Below, piece after piece: positions 21,957 to 32,981 of a DNA stretch of 64,000 nucleotides (positions are counted from its first letter, which is position 1; every line of letters starts with the position of its first letter). The position numbers and the translations under genes were made by a program. The notes under the pieces are model-generated. The model worked only from the letters and a program-made list of their open reading frames with translations. It did not search any database and was not told the origin of the DNA. Source of the DNA: Rutidosis leptorrhynchoides (Eukaryota > Streptophyta > Magnoliopsida > Asterales > Asteraceae); contig NC_092338.1 in assembly GCF_046630445.1 (NCBI RefSeq), forward strand, positions 339,163,001 through 339,227,000, read 5' to 3'.

Positions 21957-22488
21957 GTTAGCGCCCAAACATGGCTATGGTATGCTAACCCCCGAGGTGT
22001 TCCAAAAACGGCTATGGCATCACCCCCAAGTGTTTCAAAAACGGCTATGGCATCACTTGATCAATGTGTGAGTAAAACACGGCTATTACTCACAATCATG
22101 TGCACAAACACGGCTATGTGCAACAATTTATACGGGCAACGACGTGGGAGTAAAACACGGCTATTACTCACCACCATATGCACAAACACGGCTATGTGCA
22201 TAATTATCAATTGGACAAAACGGCTATGTCCCACAACTATGGTCACAAAAACGGCTATGTGACACCATTAATTAATGTGTGCAAAAACGGCAATGCAACA
22301 CCTCAATGGTCACAAAAACGGCTATGTGACTCATTGTCAAATAATAGCATTACAATAATTATATCGGGACCAAAATCTTAAGTCGCATGTAGTGCATAAA
22401 ATCCGGCTATTGTGACACTATTCCCAAAGGTGTCTAAACGGCTATCGTCGCATCGATGTGCACCAAAACTCGGCTATTGTGCACATCG
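21957..22488. repeat. Hairpin array with constant loop in LTR H (left copy)
   Basis: About 13 units, each an inverted repeat around a loop close to AAAACGGCTAT. Stems differ: TGTGAGTAA/TTACTCACA (22067-22094), CGATGTGCAC/GTGCACATCG (22454-22488), TATGCACA/TGTGCATA, GTCACA/TGTGAC, GTTAGC/GCTAAC and others. Average spacing is about 40 bases. The array is conserved in the right LTR. On the transcribed (minus) strand the loop reads ATAGCCGTTTT. Confidence 0.88.
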
Positions 22489-23092
22489 CGCACAAGCAAA
22501 TAAATTATATACATACATGTATAACTATTCCACTCACCTTGTCACCTTGAAGAATGCCACCGAATAATCCGCAATCGCCGATGGAATGTACCTATTCCAT
22601 TTATCACATAACAAGTAAACAATTAGGGTGGATATATAAATCAACCCAAATTGACAACTAGTGCAATTTTGACCCAAATGCACTTCCAAGCGTAAATCGC
22701 GCCCAAACTAACCAATAATCACTAACACAAGTGAGAATGGTCCTAATATGCCAATCAAACCCAATCATAGGTGTTAAACACCTATCTTGCCCAAAATGAC
22801 ACTTAAACCCTAATTTGACCCATAAGAAGTCAATATCACGCCATTAGCAAGTTTTGACACCAAAACATATTTAACTCGGTTTTATACTTCAACTTAATCC
22901 ATTTTAAGTTTATAAACCTTATTAAATCGACAATTGGGTCATAATCAACACCAAACCCTAATTTTGACTTTAGTCAAAATTAGTCAACCCAAATTCACCT
23001 AAAGTGGTTCCAACACTTCCATAATCACTAAACTTAGTGATTAAACTCAAGATTAAAGCCTAATCAAGGCCAAATCGTCAACCAACCCGAAA

Positions 23093-23097
23093 CCCTC
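23093..23097. repeat. Target duplication of element F, left copy
   Basis: CCCTC directly before the left LTR; the same five bases follow the right LTR at 29118-29122. This proves F is a single intact insertion in the LTR of H. Confidence 0.95.
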
Positions 23098-24938
23098 TGA
23101 TATTGCTCAAAATAGACATATCATTAGTCGCAATATCAAGTCATTTTCATTGTTTTACATTTTTATTTGTATTATTTCCTTGTATATTTCATTGTATTGT
23201 AATTAAGCATAGAATCATTGTATACTTGAAGAAATGTTGAAGATAATGAATGAAACAACTCAAAGATCAAAACCAGAACAAGAAACGAAGAAACAAAAAC
23301 GTGCACCCTGGGTGTGCACTCCGCGCACGCCACCGCGCACGACCAATTTTGATCAGAAAGTTGCTTAAACAAAACATAAATGTGCACCGCGCAAAATTAA
23401 AGTGTGCACTCCGCGCACTACAGTGCGCACCGCGCACATCCTCCGCGCACGATCCCCTTTTTTGTCTGTAAAGTAGATCTGAGACGTGTAATCGAGCTGT
23501 AAAGTAAAAGGTGGTAGGTGGCTAGTGCGCCCCGCGCACCTACTTTTGTGCGCGCCGCGCACGCTGGCTTTTCCAGCTATATTCTTCCTTTTTAAGCCCC
23601 TTTCCAGCTTCATTCTTCAGACACCATTACACAGTCATTTTTAGAGGCAGCGGTTACGATTCAAGGTGATCCTTGGAGTAATCCAGGATCACCTAATCCA
23701 TCATTTCAATCCGGATTCAAGAATCATCAGGATCATCATCCAAGATTCATATCAAAGGTCGATTCTTGTTATCACAATGAATTCTATCTTTATTTCCAGT
23801 TTGTTATTGTCTTTAAATATGATTGTTAGCTAGTTCTTTTTATGCTTGTCTAGATTAATAACCGAGATGTTGATTGTTACTTTGGTTGATTGATTGTTCT
23901 TATGTATGATAGTTTGATGTTTGAATACAAGAACCATTCTTGTTAAGTTTAATCTTTTCGATTCAATTAGTTAGTATACTTGTTCAACTAAGAAACACCA
24001 TCTTGTTGATTTAGTATATTGATTTGCACCTAGTGACAAGTGTTTGCCCGTCTTTTACCAAAAGGGGTAAGTTGCGTCCAAACGATTAATCTATATAGGA
24101 ATGTAAGAACGACTCTTGTAGATACTTTCGGATAGCTTATTTGATATGTGTAGTTGTCTAGGTAAACGATCAATTCCCTAGAATCTGTTATACATATTTT
24201 CACTACTCAATTCCATATAGCTAATAGGTGTTAGAAATTTGCCTTATCTAGTGACGTTTATAGGGATCCTATTACTACACTTAATTGATTACTTGGGTTG
24301 GGTGAATTGAGCATTTAACTGGACCAAGGGAATGAAGTAAGCTAAACCATTAGTTGACATAGGAATGGATCATGATCAACACATCATTGGCATGATCATC
24401 ATTCAAGTCTTTAGACTAGTTGAATTAATTGATTACAAATAGGAGGTCTTAGATGACAAGAACATCACTTGCGTCGTGTAATCCTGTTTGAGTGTTTGCG
24501 CAAGACTACTCTTGGTAAACCGATTAATTAGTTCTCGTGCATAGTCAATCAATCCGGTCTTAATCCTAAAACAACAATCAACAATCGAGGGTAAAAAGTC
24601 TAGACGAGCATATTTGTTTAATTTGATATAAAAACTATCTTTCATCTTCATAAACCTAAAATACCAAAAATATTGTCTTTAAACTTATTCCTTTATTGAT
24701 TTGCCCATCGTTAAAGGGCAACCCAATATCTTGTACTTGTTTGATTTCATTTATTTTAGCTTAATCACAATTTAGTTTATACAATCTTAATTTGCACATA
24801 TAACTGTCCTTGGAACGATACACGGATTTTACCATTATCTATACTACTACACGATCGGGTACACTGCCCGTTAGTGTGTGTAATCTTTAAAACCGGTATT
24901 TTCCATACAACAATTCATATACCACTTTTCGCACATCA
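23098..24938 (+). repeat. 5' LTR of element F
   Basis: 1841 bases from TGATATTGCTC to CGCACATCA. A dense cluster of CGCGCAC/GTGCGCG motifs lies at 23302-23569, just upstream of a TATA-like GCTATATTC at about 23575. The right copy has an extra short repeat unit in that cluster. Confidence 0.93.
23302..23569. repeat. CG-rich motif cluster in the F LTR promoter area
   Basis: More than ten copies of CCGCGCAC or close relatives, in both orientations, within 270 bases of otherwise AT-rich DNA. The two LTRs differ here by transitions at CpG sites and by one unit, as expected for a methylated, slippage-prone cluster. Confidence 0.8.
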
Positions 24939-24944
24939 AGTTTT

Positions 24945-24961
24945 TGGCGCCGCTGCCGGGG
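24945..24961 (+). other. Primer binding site of element F (Asp tRNA)
   Basis: TGGCGCCGCTGCCGGGG, identical to the site in element E, one base from the complement of plant Asp tRNA. Confidence 0.88.
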
Positions 24962-25115
24962 ACAGTTGTGTCAAGATAAGAATTGTTGACTAAGTTGTGA
25001 TTATTATTTTTTAGATTTTATCATTTTTTTGTGGAATTTTTATTATTATTTTTTTTCTTTCACTGTTTAGTGTCGGTGCTTTTATTTTTTTCTAGTTTTT
25101 GTCAGTTGCAGGAAA

Positions 25116-25397
25116 ATGGTTGACCATAGGAATATGACAATGGGTGAGAGAATGAGAGTAGAACGGAGGAAACTAATCGAATTATATTTATCTCCTAGTG
25201 TTACCAACGAGGGGTACCAAGAGAAAGAAGAAAATGAAGTTGTGGTTAACACTAAAAACATGTCTATGAAAGAAAGGATGATAGTCCAAGGTTTTTGCCC
25301 GTGTTTTTATGGGTCTTGGCAATGTTGCATGAATCCGAACGTAAAACATTCGAGTCCCCCACTATGCAACTTGCTACCGATCATTATTCACCGTTGA
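25116..25397 (+). CDS. Element F short upstream ORF
   Basis: A 93-codon frame beginning MVDHRNMTMGERMRVERRKL. An internal echo is visible: NMTMGERMRVE near the start and NMSMKERMIVQ about 50 residues on. It overlaps the next ORF in another frame. I recognise no domain. Its methionine-rich start is the first ATG-rich stretch after the primer site. Confidence 0.4.
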   Translation: MVDHRNMTMGERMRVERRKLIELYLSPSVTNEGYQEKEENEVVVNTKNMSMKERMIVQGFCPCFYGSWQCCMNPNVKHSSPPLCNLLPIIIHR

Positions 25398-25978
25398 TTC
25401 TGTTTCCAAATGTGACAGAATCCAGTCTAGCTCCACAATTTGTAACTTCACAATCTATTTTGCAAGACGAACTGGTTGTTGAAAAATGTACTCGTTTAGA
25501 TCCACTTTCTGAGCTTTTGCAGGATTTCCCCGAGTTACATTCTTACTCTTCTAGTTATATAGATGAGATTGTGTTAAAGGAGGAAGACGGTTTGCTACTC
25601 GTTCTCGTGGCTAACGGTTATGAACCTACAACTGAAGAATTAAAGGAATTGAAGCTGGAAATTGAGCCCCGCTCAATAGTTGAGATTCACAGCGGGTCCA
25701 TGCTTATTCCAGAGGATGTCAATTTGGGGAAGAAAATCTTTAAAGACCCATTTGACCAAGATCCACCAATAAGAATAAAAGTTTTACAGAAAGTCGCACA
25801 TGGAGAGGAGTCGTATGTTAACCCTCGGGTTAGGTCATCCTTTTTCGGGAAACTGAAAAAGGATTTATCACATATAATATACACCACCCGAGGTGTAAAT
25901 GATTGTCTCACTATTTTGATTCGTGGAACTTTTTCCACCGACTTCACGTCTCGTCCGATAAAGTATGGGGGAGTTTAA
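25295..25978 (+). CDS. Element F protein derived from the Athila protease-RT linker
   Basis: A 227-codon frame. Residues about 65-120 read LLQDFPELHSY and LVANGYEPTTEELKELK, which align with the linker between protease and RT in element A (LLEEFPEL, LIANGYEPTTEE). Further on, KDPFDQDPPIRIKVLQK matches the end of the element E protein. The tail continues with YTTRGVNDCLTILIRGTFST. No catalytic motif is seen. Keeping this part in two pol-less families suggests a useful cis- or trans-acting role, which is inference. Confidence 0.65.
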   Translation: MPVFLWVLAMLHESERKTFESPTMQLATDHYSPLILFPNVTESSLAPQFVTSQSILQDELVVEKCTRLDPLSELLQDFPELHSYSSSYIDEIVLKEEDGLLLVLVANGYEPTTEELKELKLEIEPRSIVEIHSGSMLIPEDVNLGKKIFKDPFDQDPPIRIKVLQKVAHGEESYVNPRVRSSFFGKLKKDLSHIIYTTRGVNDCLTILIRGTFSTDFTSRPIKYGGV

Positions 25979-26775
25979 CCCCACTAGGCATTAAATTCTG
26001 GGGTCGAGTCGAGTCCATGAAAATTGCACGAGGTTTTTCAAGGTTTTAGTGACACTAGCATTAAAATTCAGCAAGGTACCTATCAAATTAGAATTTGTGT
26101 GATGAAGATCAAAGAATGAAGGATGCACCATCGCTCACCTATACTCCACGATCTCCGGTTTTTGAACCTAGGTTTTTCGAACTCCTTTTTCTCACTATTG
26201 TCCTCTCGAATTTAAATTTTACTAAGTAATGAGGGCATTACTTAATCTTAAGTGTGGGGGGATGGTATAAATTCTCGCGGGTATTCAAACGGTATGCAAC
26301 TTGGCTTATTTTCGCATTTTAATGGGAAATTTTAAAATTTTTGAAAGAAAAGACTTAACGAAAAAAGCCAAGTGTGGGGGATTTTACCAATCTTTTCGAA
26401 TTACTATCAGCAAATTTTGCAAGTAAAGTGTTTTAAGGTACTTTTAGCTTGAAAATAAAACGAATAAAATGTCACTAAACTTAAAGGATGCATATAGTTC
26501 ATCCATGAAGGAAGTAAAGTCTTCCAAATTTTTGCCTTACTTGATATAGCAAACTTCCTAAACTATATCATTTCATACCAATATCATATCACGATATAAA
26601 GGTACAGTGGGAAGGGAAAGTCTTGAACTTTCAAACCCGAAAATAAACTTGGTAGGGTAAATCCAAGTCGCTATCCAGTGCAAGACCGATTACGGTGTAT
26701 AAGCTGGAGCAGGATCTGTCTCGCGCGATAGCTTAGTCTTCGCAGTTTTAACCCTTGATTTAAATGTACAAATTG

Positions 26776-26832
26776 TCATGAAAGACCGATATTTATATCG
26801 CGTTAGGGGGCGCCCGGTTAAGAGTTTCATGA
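26776..26832 (+). other. Strong stem-loop in the F 3' non-coding region
   Basis: TCATGAAA (26776-26783) pairs with TTTCATGA (26825-26832) around further inner pairing GACCG/CGGTT. It lies in a more GC-rich block about 460 bases before the right LTR, a location comparable to the block at 10570-10960 in element A. Confidence 0.55.
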
Positions 26833-27271
26833 TACTACAATCATGGGGGCGGATAGCTTGCTAATCGCCGACTGAGACTTAGGTTTTCAGTTACCCTCAA
26901 CCGGAATTTGAGGTTAAAACCCGGAAAACGTGTCTAGTGTAAAAACTAGCATGACATTTTAAAAAATCAGAAAACATTTTCACAAGATCCAATTTTCCCT
27001 AAAGATCCAAAATTTTTCGGAGCTTACAACAAAGTTCTTTTCTCTCGATCATTCCAAATGTGTGTGTGTGTGTGTTTCATATAGCGTGAGTTTGGTGTTC
27101 CAAAAAAAATGTGTGTCTTTCATCTACTTCGTGTGATTAGTGTAAACTTGTGTACTATATTGTGTGAGTGTGATTCCAATAAATGTGTGCTCTAATAAAT
27201 GTGTGTGTTTCATATTTTTGTTTTGTATTCGAGTGTTTAAAACAAGACTTGCTTGAGGACAAGCAAGAGAT

Positions 27272-27286
27272 AAGTGTGGGGGATTT
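27272..27286 (+). other. Polypurine tract of element F
   Basis: AAGTGTGGGGGATTT abuts the right LTR. Two similar motifs occur upstream in F near 26250 and 26373. Confidence 0.8.
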
Positions 27287-29117
27287 TGATATTGCTCAAA
27301 ATAGACATATCATTAGTCGCAATATCAAGTCATTTTCATTGTTTTACATTTTTATTTGTATTATTTCCTTGTATATTTCATTGTATTGTAATTAAGCATA
27401 GAATCATTGTATACTTGAAGAAATGTTGAAGATAATGAATGAAACAACTCAAAGATCAAAACCAGAACAAGAAACGAAGAAACAAAAACGTGCACCCTGG
27501 GTGTGCACTCCGCGCACGCACCGCGCACGCCACCGCGCACGACCAATTTTGATCAGAAAGTTGCTTAAACAAAACATAAATGCGCACCGCGCAAAATTAA
27601 AGTGTGCACTCCGTGCACTACAGTGCGCACCGCGCACATCCTCCGCGCACGATCCCCTTTTTTCGTCTGTAAAGTAGATCTGAGACGTGTAATCGAGCTG
27701 TAAAGTAAAAGGTGGTAGGTGGCTAGTGTGCCCCGCGCACCTACTTTTGTACGCGCCGCGCACGCTGGCTTTTCCAGCTATATTCTTCCTTTTTAAGCCC
27801 CTTTCCAGCTTCATTCTTCAGACACCATTACACAGTCATTTTTAGAGGCAGAGGTTACGATTCAAGGTGATCCTTGGAGTAATCCAGGATCACCTAATCC
27901 ATCATTTCAATCCGGATTCAAGAATCATCAGGATCATCATCCAAGATTCATATCAAAGGTCGATTCTTGTTATCACAATGAATTCTATCTTTATTTCCAG
28001 TTTGTTATTGTCTTTAAATATGATTGTTAGCTAGTTCTTTTTATGCTTGTCTAGATTAATAACTGAGATGTTGATTATTACTTTGGTTGATTGATTGTTC
28101 TTATGTATGATAGTTTGATGTTTGAATACAAGAACCATTCTTGTTAAGTTTAATCTTTTCGATTCAATTAGTTAGTATACTTGTTCAACTAAGAAACACC
28201 ATCTTGTTGATTTAGTATATTGATTTGCACCTAGTGACAAGTGTTTGCCCGTCTTTTACCAAAAGGGGTAAGTTGCGTCCAAACGATTAATCTATATAGG
28301 AATGTAAGAACGACTCTTGTAGATACTTTCGGATAGCTTATTTGATATGTGTAGTTGTCTAGGTAAACGATCAATTCCCTAGAATCTGTTATACATATTT
28401 TCACTACTCAATGAAATTTGCCTTATCTAGTGACATTTATAGGGATCCTATTACTACACTTAATTGATTACTTGGGTTGGGTGAATTGAGCATTTAACTG
28501 GACCAAGGGAATGAAGTAAGCTAAACCATTAGTTGACATAGGAGTGGATCATGATCAACACATCATTGGCATGATCATCATTTAAGTCTTTAGACTAGTT
28601 GAATTAATTGATTACAAATAGGAGGTCTTAGATGACAAGAACATCACTTGCGTCGTGTAATCCCGTTTGAGTGTTTGCACAAGACTACTCTTGGTAAACC
28701 GATTAATTAGTTCTCGTGCATAGTCAATCAATCCGGTCTTAATCCTAAAACAACAATCAACAATCGAGGGTAAAAAGTCTAGACGAGCATATTTGTTTAA
28801 TTTGATATAAAAACTATCTTTCATCTTCATAAACCTAAAATACCAAAAATATTGTCTTTAAACTTATTCCTTTATTGATTTGCCCATCGTTAAAGGGCAA
28901 CCCAATATCTTGTACTTGTTTGATTTCATTTATTTTAGCTTAATCACAATTTAGTTTATACAATCTTAATTTGCACATATAACTGTCCTTGGAACGATAC
29001 ACGGATTTTACCATTATCTATACTACTACACGATCGGGTACACTGCCCGTTAGTGTGTGTAATCTTTAAAACCGGTATTTTCCATACAACAATTCATATA
29101 CCACTTTTCACACATCA
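27287..29117 (+). repeat. 3' LTR of element F
   Basis: 1831 bases, nearly identical to the left LTR, followed by the CCCTC duplication. Compared with the left copy it has an extra short CG-rich unit and lacks about 22 bases near 28412. Confidence 0.93.
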
Positions 29118-29853
29118 CCCTCCAAGTGTCAAGAATAACTAGTCACCATAAACCCATTTCATCATCTAAGAGGGTTTCACTACAAATCAAACTCAAACCC
29201 TAACTTGAATATCAAATCTAACAAATGTAATTCGGAGTTTGAACTTACCAATACCACCAAAATGATGCCGTTGACGAGTAGAACAACTTTAAAACCCGAG
29301 CTTTGGTGAGAATCCAACTCCTTCTTCTCCAATTCAAGCTCTCTCACTCTAGAACTCTTCCTCTCTCTCTAAATATGGATGAGAGTGTTTGTGTGGGTGA
29401 GAAATGAGCTCCAATGAAGTTCTAGATCAGTTTTGGTGACCCTAAGCCGACCCTAAATGAAAAGAACAAAGTACCCCTCATTTAAACCTTTTAAAAAGGC
29501 TGAAAATTGCATCAGACGGGATCGGCGCGCCGCTCCAAATGGTGGAGCGCCGCTCCAACCTTCAGGTCAGTTTTCAGTTTCTTGTTTTGGCCATAACTTT
29601 TTGACCATAGCTCCGTTTTCGATGAATCAAATATCATTGGAAACGTAATAAGATTTTCTTTCCAATGGTAAGGCTTTGAAACATCAACTCAAATTTTATT
29701 TGGGGTTGAAAAGATACGTACACACCTTGTCACTTCAGACAACGTCCAGTTTCCTTCGACGTTCGAGCAAGCAACACGTACATGCTGCGTACACTTCATA
29801 CACGCATCGTACATCATAAATACATTATGTACAATAAATATTTGGGTCTTACA

Positions 29854-31932
29854 ACTCTCCCCCACTTAAACTCGATCACGTCCTCATGATCTTCTCCACT
29901 TAACCAATCCGAAACTACTCAACAGCCCTCGATCATAAGTCCCAATCCGAACTTTCCTAGATAATTCTTCCCAATGAATCACCTTTAATAACTAAATCGT
30001 CACCCGCGATTTATCAAAACCACAATCCTAGCACTAAAACCTGCTCAAGTCCCCATATCGGGAAAAACTCAACCCATCTCGTACCGAGATATCCATTCCT
30101 TAGCGTACCTTTACCAAGGACAACGCTAAAAACGACCAAGTCTCAACCTAAAGTCAACAATCCGAACGTTGAAGATCGAACCACATGAATCCTTACGGTT
30201 TACACTTACCACTAAACATCCTTTGTAGTGCGCAATACCACCAATACGCCACTTATCCTAACATCATAAGCAACGGCTAAAACCAAAAGCGCTCAAAACG
30301 ACTATGGCAACGCTAAACCCAAGGTGCACAAAAATCGACTATTGTTACACCCGTAACAAACATGTGAGCGAAACACGGCTATCGCCTCACTAATCCCACG
30401 ACATGGTCCCCACGACCCCACCATCGGTGTATAAAACCACCAATAGATCACACAACCAACAACATGAAGGCTGGCAGAAAACTACACGCGACCCACTTCC
30501 CAAATCTCAACACCGGATGAAGTCAGCGGACCCCGTCAACGGTCATGCTTCACCGATATAACACTACACCCATGATGAAGTCAGCGGACCCCGAAGGTCA
30601 TGCTTCACCAATCAACGATCTCATGATGAAGTCAGCGGACCCCAAAGGTCATGCTTCACCAGTCAATGATCTCATGATGAAGTCAGAGGACCCCGAAGGT
30701 CATGCTTCACCAGTCAACGATCCCTTTTGACCTCGAACAACGAGTAGCGTAACATCGCGCTCTGCTACGCCATAGTGAATCCTAACGGATACCACTAACC
30801 ATTCACACAATCGAGCAAGAACCGCCTATATCAAACATAGGCACAAAACAATAATTCTCTAAAAGAGGATCCGATACGCACATCCCTTAACCGAGGGATT
30901 TCACCTTGCTCACCATACCCGTCCATTATCTCTCAACGAGATTTACCACATTACTACCTTGGTGATATTTCAAATCCAAAATCATAAGTACAATTTAACC
31001 GAAATTGTATCCTACCACTAATCGACCAAATCTAGGTCCCGACACAAATTTCGGATCTACCAAAAGCATTGTCCGAAATCTCACACGAAAAACCTCCTCG
31101 TGCGGGAGTGTAACTCCCCCACTTGGAACTACGTTCCATAACCGCATCTCGTACACCCGCACAATGCTACCAAAGGTAGACTTTACCAATAATTGGGTTC
31201 ACACGGCCCATCACCACGTCTTGCTTCAACTTTGAGCATACCAAGGATCCTAACCTATCCTTAAACACTTCGAACAAAAAGTGTACCACAAATTACACGA
31301 ACTATACACTCGCAATCATCCAATTGCTTTAGTTTGTCGAATTTCACCCGACCGTTCATGTACCTAAGGGTTTCACTTCGGTACCCTAAGTATAATGTAA
31401 CCGCAACATAATCGGAGTCGAACACCACGCTAGTAGATATAAAAAGGCACCTAAAGTCGTGTCACGTAGACTCCTTTACCAACATACATCGAGATCAACA
31501 CTCGATTTCAAGAATTTCAATCCACCCGACGAACCTCATGGTTCATCAACTTCAACGCGAAAGCGAACACGCGCTTAACGACCGAACACCAAAACCCATT
31601 TCCATGGTTTGGTAGAAACATTTCTCAAATACTAAGAAATGCTTGGTTGCACCAAGTCTTACGCCCTTCGTCCGACAATCAAACGTCACCACAGGGTACT
31701 TCCATTAGGAACGTCACCCATATCAATAACATGCACAACACAATTGAGACCTTAAGGGTCTCACTTGAACGAGCTTAACGACCCGGTACCAACCAAAATG
31801 CCTAAGCGCCCAAGGATTCGCACCATAGAGTCAAGGCACAACACACCACTTATACGCTCTACTGAGAGCAAACCGGAGCCATAAACGTAAACCCTCCGCT
31901 AGCTACGAATTATCTCCAACGGAGAATAAAGT
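29854..31932 (-). other. Element H 3' internal region without recognisable pol
   Basis: About 2.1 kb next to the polypurine tract (minus strand AAGTGGGGGAGAGT at about 29855-29870). No RT, RNase H or integrase motif is visible on either strand. It holds a few hairpin units of the LTR type (30323-30351, 30364-30390) and a tandem repeat (30519-30725). Confidence 0.65.
30519..30725. repeat. Tandem repeat with internal dyad in element H
   Basis: About four units, the last three roughly 62 bases apart, centred on GATGAAGTCAGCGGACCCC followed by AGGTCATGCTTCACC. Inside each unit TGAAG pairs with CTTCA and GACC with GGTC, so each could fold as a hairpin. Confidence 0.85.
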
Positions 31933-32553
31933 TTAGCTAAGACTTAGGCACTTACCGCATGTTATTACAAGCGAAACAACATATAATTTCGTACTAAAAG
32001 TACCTGATGTAGCGTTGTTGGGCTTCCGTGCTCCACTACCCATCATGTATTCGCGCTCTAACCTCCTAACCCGATCGTCATGCGATTCGGAACACTCTGA
32101 CTTCCGGTGTCCCTCCATCCGGCAAATGAAACACCTGATTGAGCCTAAAGGCACCACCGTACAATCTTGTACCAAATGACCCCGTTCCCCACACTTAAAG
32201 CACGTGAGCTTGTAACCCTTCTTACTCTTCTTCTTCACATTCCCGACGCCTTCAGGCGTACTTCGTGCCCTCGTATCATGAGCACCATGTAATCCTAACC
32301 TTGCAAGTACATCTTCATCATCCCTACCTCGAGGTTTGGGAAACCTCTTTTCAAACTCTTCCTTTACAACTTTAGTCACTTGTTCTCGGACCATTTCCGT
32401 CATTTGTCCTTCGACCAACTCCTTGGTTACTTCTCTAACTTTGCCAGTGAAAACTGAGACATATTGTTCAAACACGGCCTCAATCTTTAACGTTAACTCA
32501 TCCTTCTCTTCGTGAATAGGCTCACTCGTTCCGCATCCATCTTCCGTTTTCAT
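31933..32553 (-). CDS. Element H gag remnant with two CCHC knuckles
   Basis: A 206-codon frame. Residues about 20-75 are Glu/Lys/Val-rich and likely helical. Two knuckles follow at about 135-175: CFKCGERGHLVQDC (CX2CX4HX4C) and CFICRMEGHRKSEC. These are typical of the C-terminal half of plant chromovirus Gag. It is the only protein feature of H, next to the primer site, so H probably borrows enzymes from an autonomous relative. Confidence 0.7.
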   Translation of the reverse strand: MKTEDGCGTSEPIHEEKDELTLKIEAVFEQYVSVFTGKVREVTKELVEGQMTEMVREQVTKVVKEEFEKRFPKPRGRDDEDVLARLGLHGAHDTRARSTPEGVGNVKKKSKKGYKLTCFKCGERGHLVQDCTVVPLGSIRCFICRMEGHRKSECSESHDDRVRRLEREYMMGSGARKPNNATSGTFSTKLYVVSLVITCGKCLSLS

Positions 32554-32967
32554 TCTAAGGAATGCAAACGATTAGTTCACGAACGTATAAACCACACACA
32601 CAACACCGCCCCATCTTGCTAAACACTCATCGTACATCACTTGTTAGACACGATTTGCACCCGTAATAAGGTTTGCAAGTTCTTATTACGCATACACGCC
32701 GTATCGACTCGTTAGTACAAAGACCGCCTCGCTTGATGATATATGCAACCGCAAACACAAACAAAACATAACACAAGAATCATTATCACAGCACAATAGC
32801 ATATTAATAATATCCGCATTACTAATATAAACTTTAGTCAACCTATAAACAAGGCACTAACTAAACCCATTCCGACCCGTAATCCTACAAGTCCCGCAAC
32901 AAATTTAGCACACACAAAAGTCTAAGTCTAGGCACCTATCTCAAGTCACCTAAATCCCTTAGACCAT

Positions 32968-32979
32968 GCTCTGATACCA
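32968..32979 (-). other. Primer binding site of element H (initiator Met tRNA)
   Basis: Minus strand TGGTATCAGAGC two bases from the LTR end, same as in element C. Confidence 0.9.
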
Positions 32980-32981
32980 CT

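Larger units (their letters stand above)
23098..29117 (+). mobile_element. Element F: complete young non-autonomous Athila-like LTR element
   Basis: Both LTRs (23098-24938, 27287-29117), the primer site, polypurine tract and target duplication are present, so the structure looks whole. The internal part is only 2.35 kb and codes for no pol enzyme. By hand the LTRs differ by about 13 substitutions, mostly transitions, plus a few short indels in about 1830 bases, near 0.7 percent. At a commonly assumed 1.3e-8 changes per site per year this is roughly 0.3 million years. F must be mobilised in trans by a relative such as A or B. Confidence 0.92.
21052..29853 (-). repeat. 3' LTR of element H, split by element F
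   Basis: The LTR pieces are 21052-23097 and 29123-29853, together about 2.78 kb, matching the right LTR 32982-35738 in order. F and its CCCTC target duplication separate the pieces. Contains a hairpin array (21957-22488) and CG-rich palindromes (21128-21161 and 29519-29556). Confidence 0.9.

Noticed and set aside
22061-22381. Short ORFs across the hairpin array in LTR H
   Set aside because: They are by-products of the CGGCTAT repeat and appear on both strands.
21957-22488. CRISPR-like array
   Set aside because: The constant part is only a short loop and the variable parts are self-complementary stems; the genome is a plant nuclear one.
23172-23613. ORFs in the F LTR with Cys/Arg/His-rich translation
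   Set aside because: They follow the CGCGCAC cluster and overlap in both strands; same in the right LTR.
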